The notes under the pieces: model-generated
What the model was told of the DNA's origin: nothing
The model's database searches: none
The model's input: the letters and a program-made list of their open reading frames with translations, nothing else
NCBI GenBank assembly: GCA_030429345.1
Contig: JAUIFJ010000042.1
Location: 1 to 24,998, forward strand
Length of the DNA: 24,998 nucleotides
Reading direction: 5' to 3'
Origin: a bacterium
GTDB lineage: Bacteria; CAIWAD01
Made by a program: the position numbers and the translations under genes
Shown here: piece after piece, positions 23,757-24,998 of the stretch
Layout: every line of letters starts with the position of its first letter
Numbering within the stretch: position 1 is the stretch's first letter

Positions 23757-24440
23757 ATGACATCTTTGTTATTCGCCATTCTGGTTGTGTTCCTCTTTGC
23801 AGCATTCGGCGCTCTGCTTGTCAGACATTCTGATGGTTCTGCATCGAAGGCAAGGGTCGGAGGCAGTGCGACGCTGGTCTATCTCATTCTTCCAGCCGTG
23901 CTGGCCCTTGGCGGTCTGTTGGACAGCTACGATCCAGTTCCTCGTCCGATGGTTGTCGTCGTACTCGTGACAGGTATTACAGTATGGATTGCTCGATCCC
24001 CTCTCGGTGCCAGGTTGGCCAGAACGACGCCTTTGGCCTTGCTGGTCGGTTTTCAAGCATTCCGGATCCCCGTAGAGCTCTTGCTGCACCAGTTGTGGAA
24101 AGAGGGGCAGATTCCCCAGGCAATGACCTTCACCGGATGGAACTTCGACATAGCGAGTGGTATCACGGCGGGAATTCTGGGGGTGCTGCTTGCGGTTGGC
24201 CGAGTCGACAAGCGTGTCCTGATGGCATGGAATGTTGCCGGGTTGCTTCTCCTGATCACGATCATCATCATCGCGGTCCTGGCAACCCCCGTCTTTGATC
24301 CGGCCCTCTTCGATGGTCCTCTCAATACTTTGCCCGGCACGTTCCCTTACATCTGGCTCCCCACGGTGTTGGTTCAGCTCGCGCTGCTTGGACACTTGCT
24401 GCTGTTTCGTCGACTCGGCATGAAGGATGCCGCTGTATGA
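23757..24440 (+). CDS. Integral membrane protein, uncharacterised, on lower-G+C segment
   Basis: 227 residues from ATG at 23757, chosen because CAGGAGAG lies directly upstream and the first residues (MTSLLFAILVVFLFAAFGALL) form a membrane helix. The frame is open to a GTG at 23556. About six to seven hydrophobic segments alternate with short polar loops. The most distinctive part is FRIPVELLLHQLWKEGQIP followed by MTFTGWNFDIASGITAGILG, and a late WLPTVLVQLALLGHLLLF. I recall similar 'RIPVE...MTFEGRNFDI..G' proteins annotated only as hypothetical in other bacteria, and I know of no function. Codon use is less G+C-biased than in the genes before 23.2 kb, so recent acquisition is likely. Confidence 0.7.
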   Translation: MTSLLFAILVVFLFAAFGALLVRHSDGSASKARVGGSATLVYLILPAVLALGGLLDSYDPVPRPMVVVVLVTGITVWIARSPLGARLARTTPLALLVGFQAFRIPVELLLHQLWKEGQIPQAMTFTGWNFDIASGITAGILGVLLAVGRVDKRVLMAWNVAGLLLLITIIIIAVLATPVFDPALFDGPLNTLPGTFPYIWLPTVLVQLALLGHLLLFRRLGMKDAAV

Positions 24441-24543
24441 CAAGCCAATTCACCGGTCTGATTGAGTTTCCAGCGGATAGCCCACTTGTTGATACTGCAG
24501 AATGATCCTCCAGATCACTGCTGTCCCACAGTTTGAGACGAAA

Positions 24544-24617
24544 ATGCCCGAATCTCTGGCTTTTGTAGTACATTGCAAGTGCTAACAAAACAAGTACAGC
24601 AAAGGAGATCCGGGCAT
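24544..24617 (+). promoter_or_regulatory. Leader hairpin enclosing the transposase ribosome site and start
   Basis: ATGCCCGAATCTC at 24544-24556 can pair with GAGATCCGGGCAT at 24605-24617 (12 of 13 positions), extended by CTTT/AAAG after a TGG bulge. The right arm holds part of the AGGAG site and reaches the TTG start codon. Confidence 0.65.
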
Positions 24618-24998
24618 TGGCTTACCAACATACAGTACTCTCTCAAGTCCTCAAAATGATCCCCCGACATGAAGTGGAAGCGATCGGGCTGAAGCATCAT
24701 GTAGGTCAGAAGTTCAGGAAAATCAATCACTGGTCTCATTTCCTGGTGATGCTGGTAGCCCAGATTTCAGGCGCAGGCAGCCTTCGAGAAGCCGTTTCCG
24801 GATTCTTGTCGAATTCCCAGTATTACTATCACCTGGGCTGCAAGGGCATTTCACGATCGACGCTTTCTCGAGCGAACAGTCAGCAGCCTTGGGAGATCTT
24901 TCGAGAGCTTTACTTCTTGCTGGCAAAGCGCGCCCCGCTTCGAGGAAAGCACAAATTTGATTTCCCAAACAAGCTGATCTCGATGGATGCGACGACGA
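24617..24998 (+). mobile_element. IS4-type transposase with DUF4372 N-terminus (3' partial, runs off window)
   Basis: 127 codons are visible from a TTG at 24617, preceded by AGGAG at 24603-24607. A later ATG at codon 14 is possible but would cut the conserved start. The protein opens YQHTVLSQVLKMIPRHEVE, then KFRKINHWSHFLVMLVAQISGAGSLREAV and YYHLGCKGISRSTLSRANSQ. This is the DUF4372 pattern that precedes the DDE domain in one IS4-related group. The first catalytic aspartate is probably Asp124 in ISMDATT at the window end. The left end of the element should lie between 24441 and 24544, perhaps near the GTCCCACAGTTTGAGACG phrase at 24522-24540. No inverted repeat can be tested because the right end is outside the window. 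Confidence 0.85.

Overview
The window is about 25 kb of G+C-rich bacterial chromosome with densely packed, mostly housekeeping genes. The last 1.5 to 1.8 kb is visibly less G+C-rich and carries mobile DNA. The first gene ends in a 'PNPFNPTT'-type C-terminal secretion tail, which is typical of the FCB group and high-G+C candidate phyla near it (Eisenbacteria, Krumholzibacteriota and relatives). With RNase Y, an NrnA-type DHH protein, a lactate-dehydrogenase-like malate dehydrogenase and a fused B12-type radical SAM protein, this suggests an uncultured lineage of that kind. The phylum assignment is inference.

Layout. 1-2.03 kb: 3' part of a modular secreted protein with two tandem ~270-residue units, ending at a strong terminator. 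2.09-4.03 kb (minus): pyrD (class 2 dihydroorotate dehydrogenase) coupled by an ATGA overlap to a polytopic membrane protein. 4.24-7.15 kb: an M16 pitrilysin-type zinc protease with a lipoprotein signal. 7.39-8.17 kb (minus): an N-formylglutamate amidohydrolase family protein. 8.26-9.72 kb: HtrA/DegP protease. 10.09-10.98 kb (minus): a secreted two-PDZ protein converging on htrA. The space between these two holds terminators and a cluster of palindromes. 11.19-12.01 kb: a DUF2400 protein. 12.12-13.16 kb: NrnA-like DHH phosphoesterase, followed by a 122-bp imperfect inverted repeat.

13.39-21.89 kb is one tightly packed, probably co-transcribed block: a TIGR03960-like radical SAM/DUF2344 fusion, dxs (ATGA overlap), an M17 leucyl aminopeptidase, a PHP phosphoesterase (8-nt overlap) and RNase Y. 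After a repeat-rich gap comes mdh (22.2-23.15 kb) with its terminator.

Downstream of mdh the character changes. A second, truncated copy of the mdh 3' end and terminator lies 276 bp further on. It encodes the identical last 23 residues through synonymous codons. Between the copies is a 22-bp perfect palindrome. Then come a lower-G+C membrane-protein gene and the 5' part of an IS4-type (DUF4372) transposase, whose ribosome-binding site and start lie in one arm of a hairpin.

Working together: nrnA, the PHP protein and rny could all act in RNA turnover. HtrA, the PDZ protein and the M16 lipoprotein point to envelope proteolysis. The rest is basic metabolism (pyrimidine, isoprenoid, malate). I found no CRISPR array, rRNA, tRNA, riboswitch or recognisable defence system. 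The most unusual signals are the mdh-tail duplication, the transposase leader hairpin and an over-represented octamer, CGTGAGAC.
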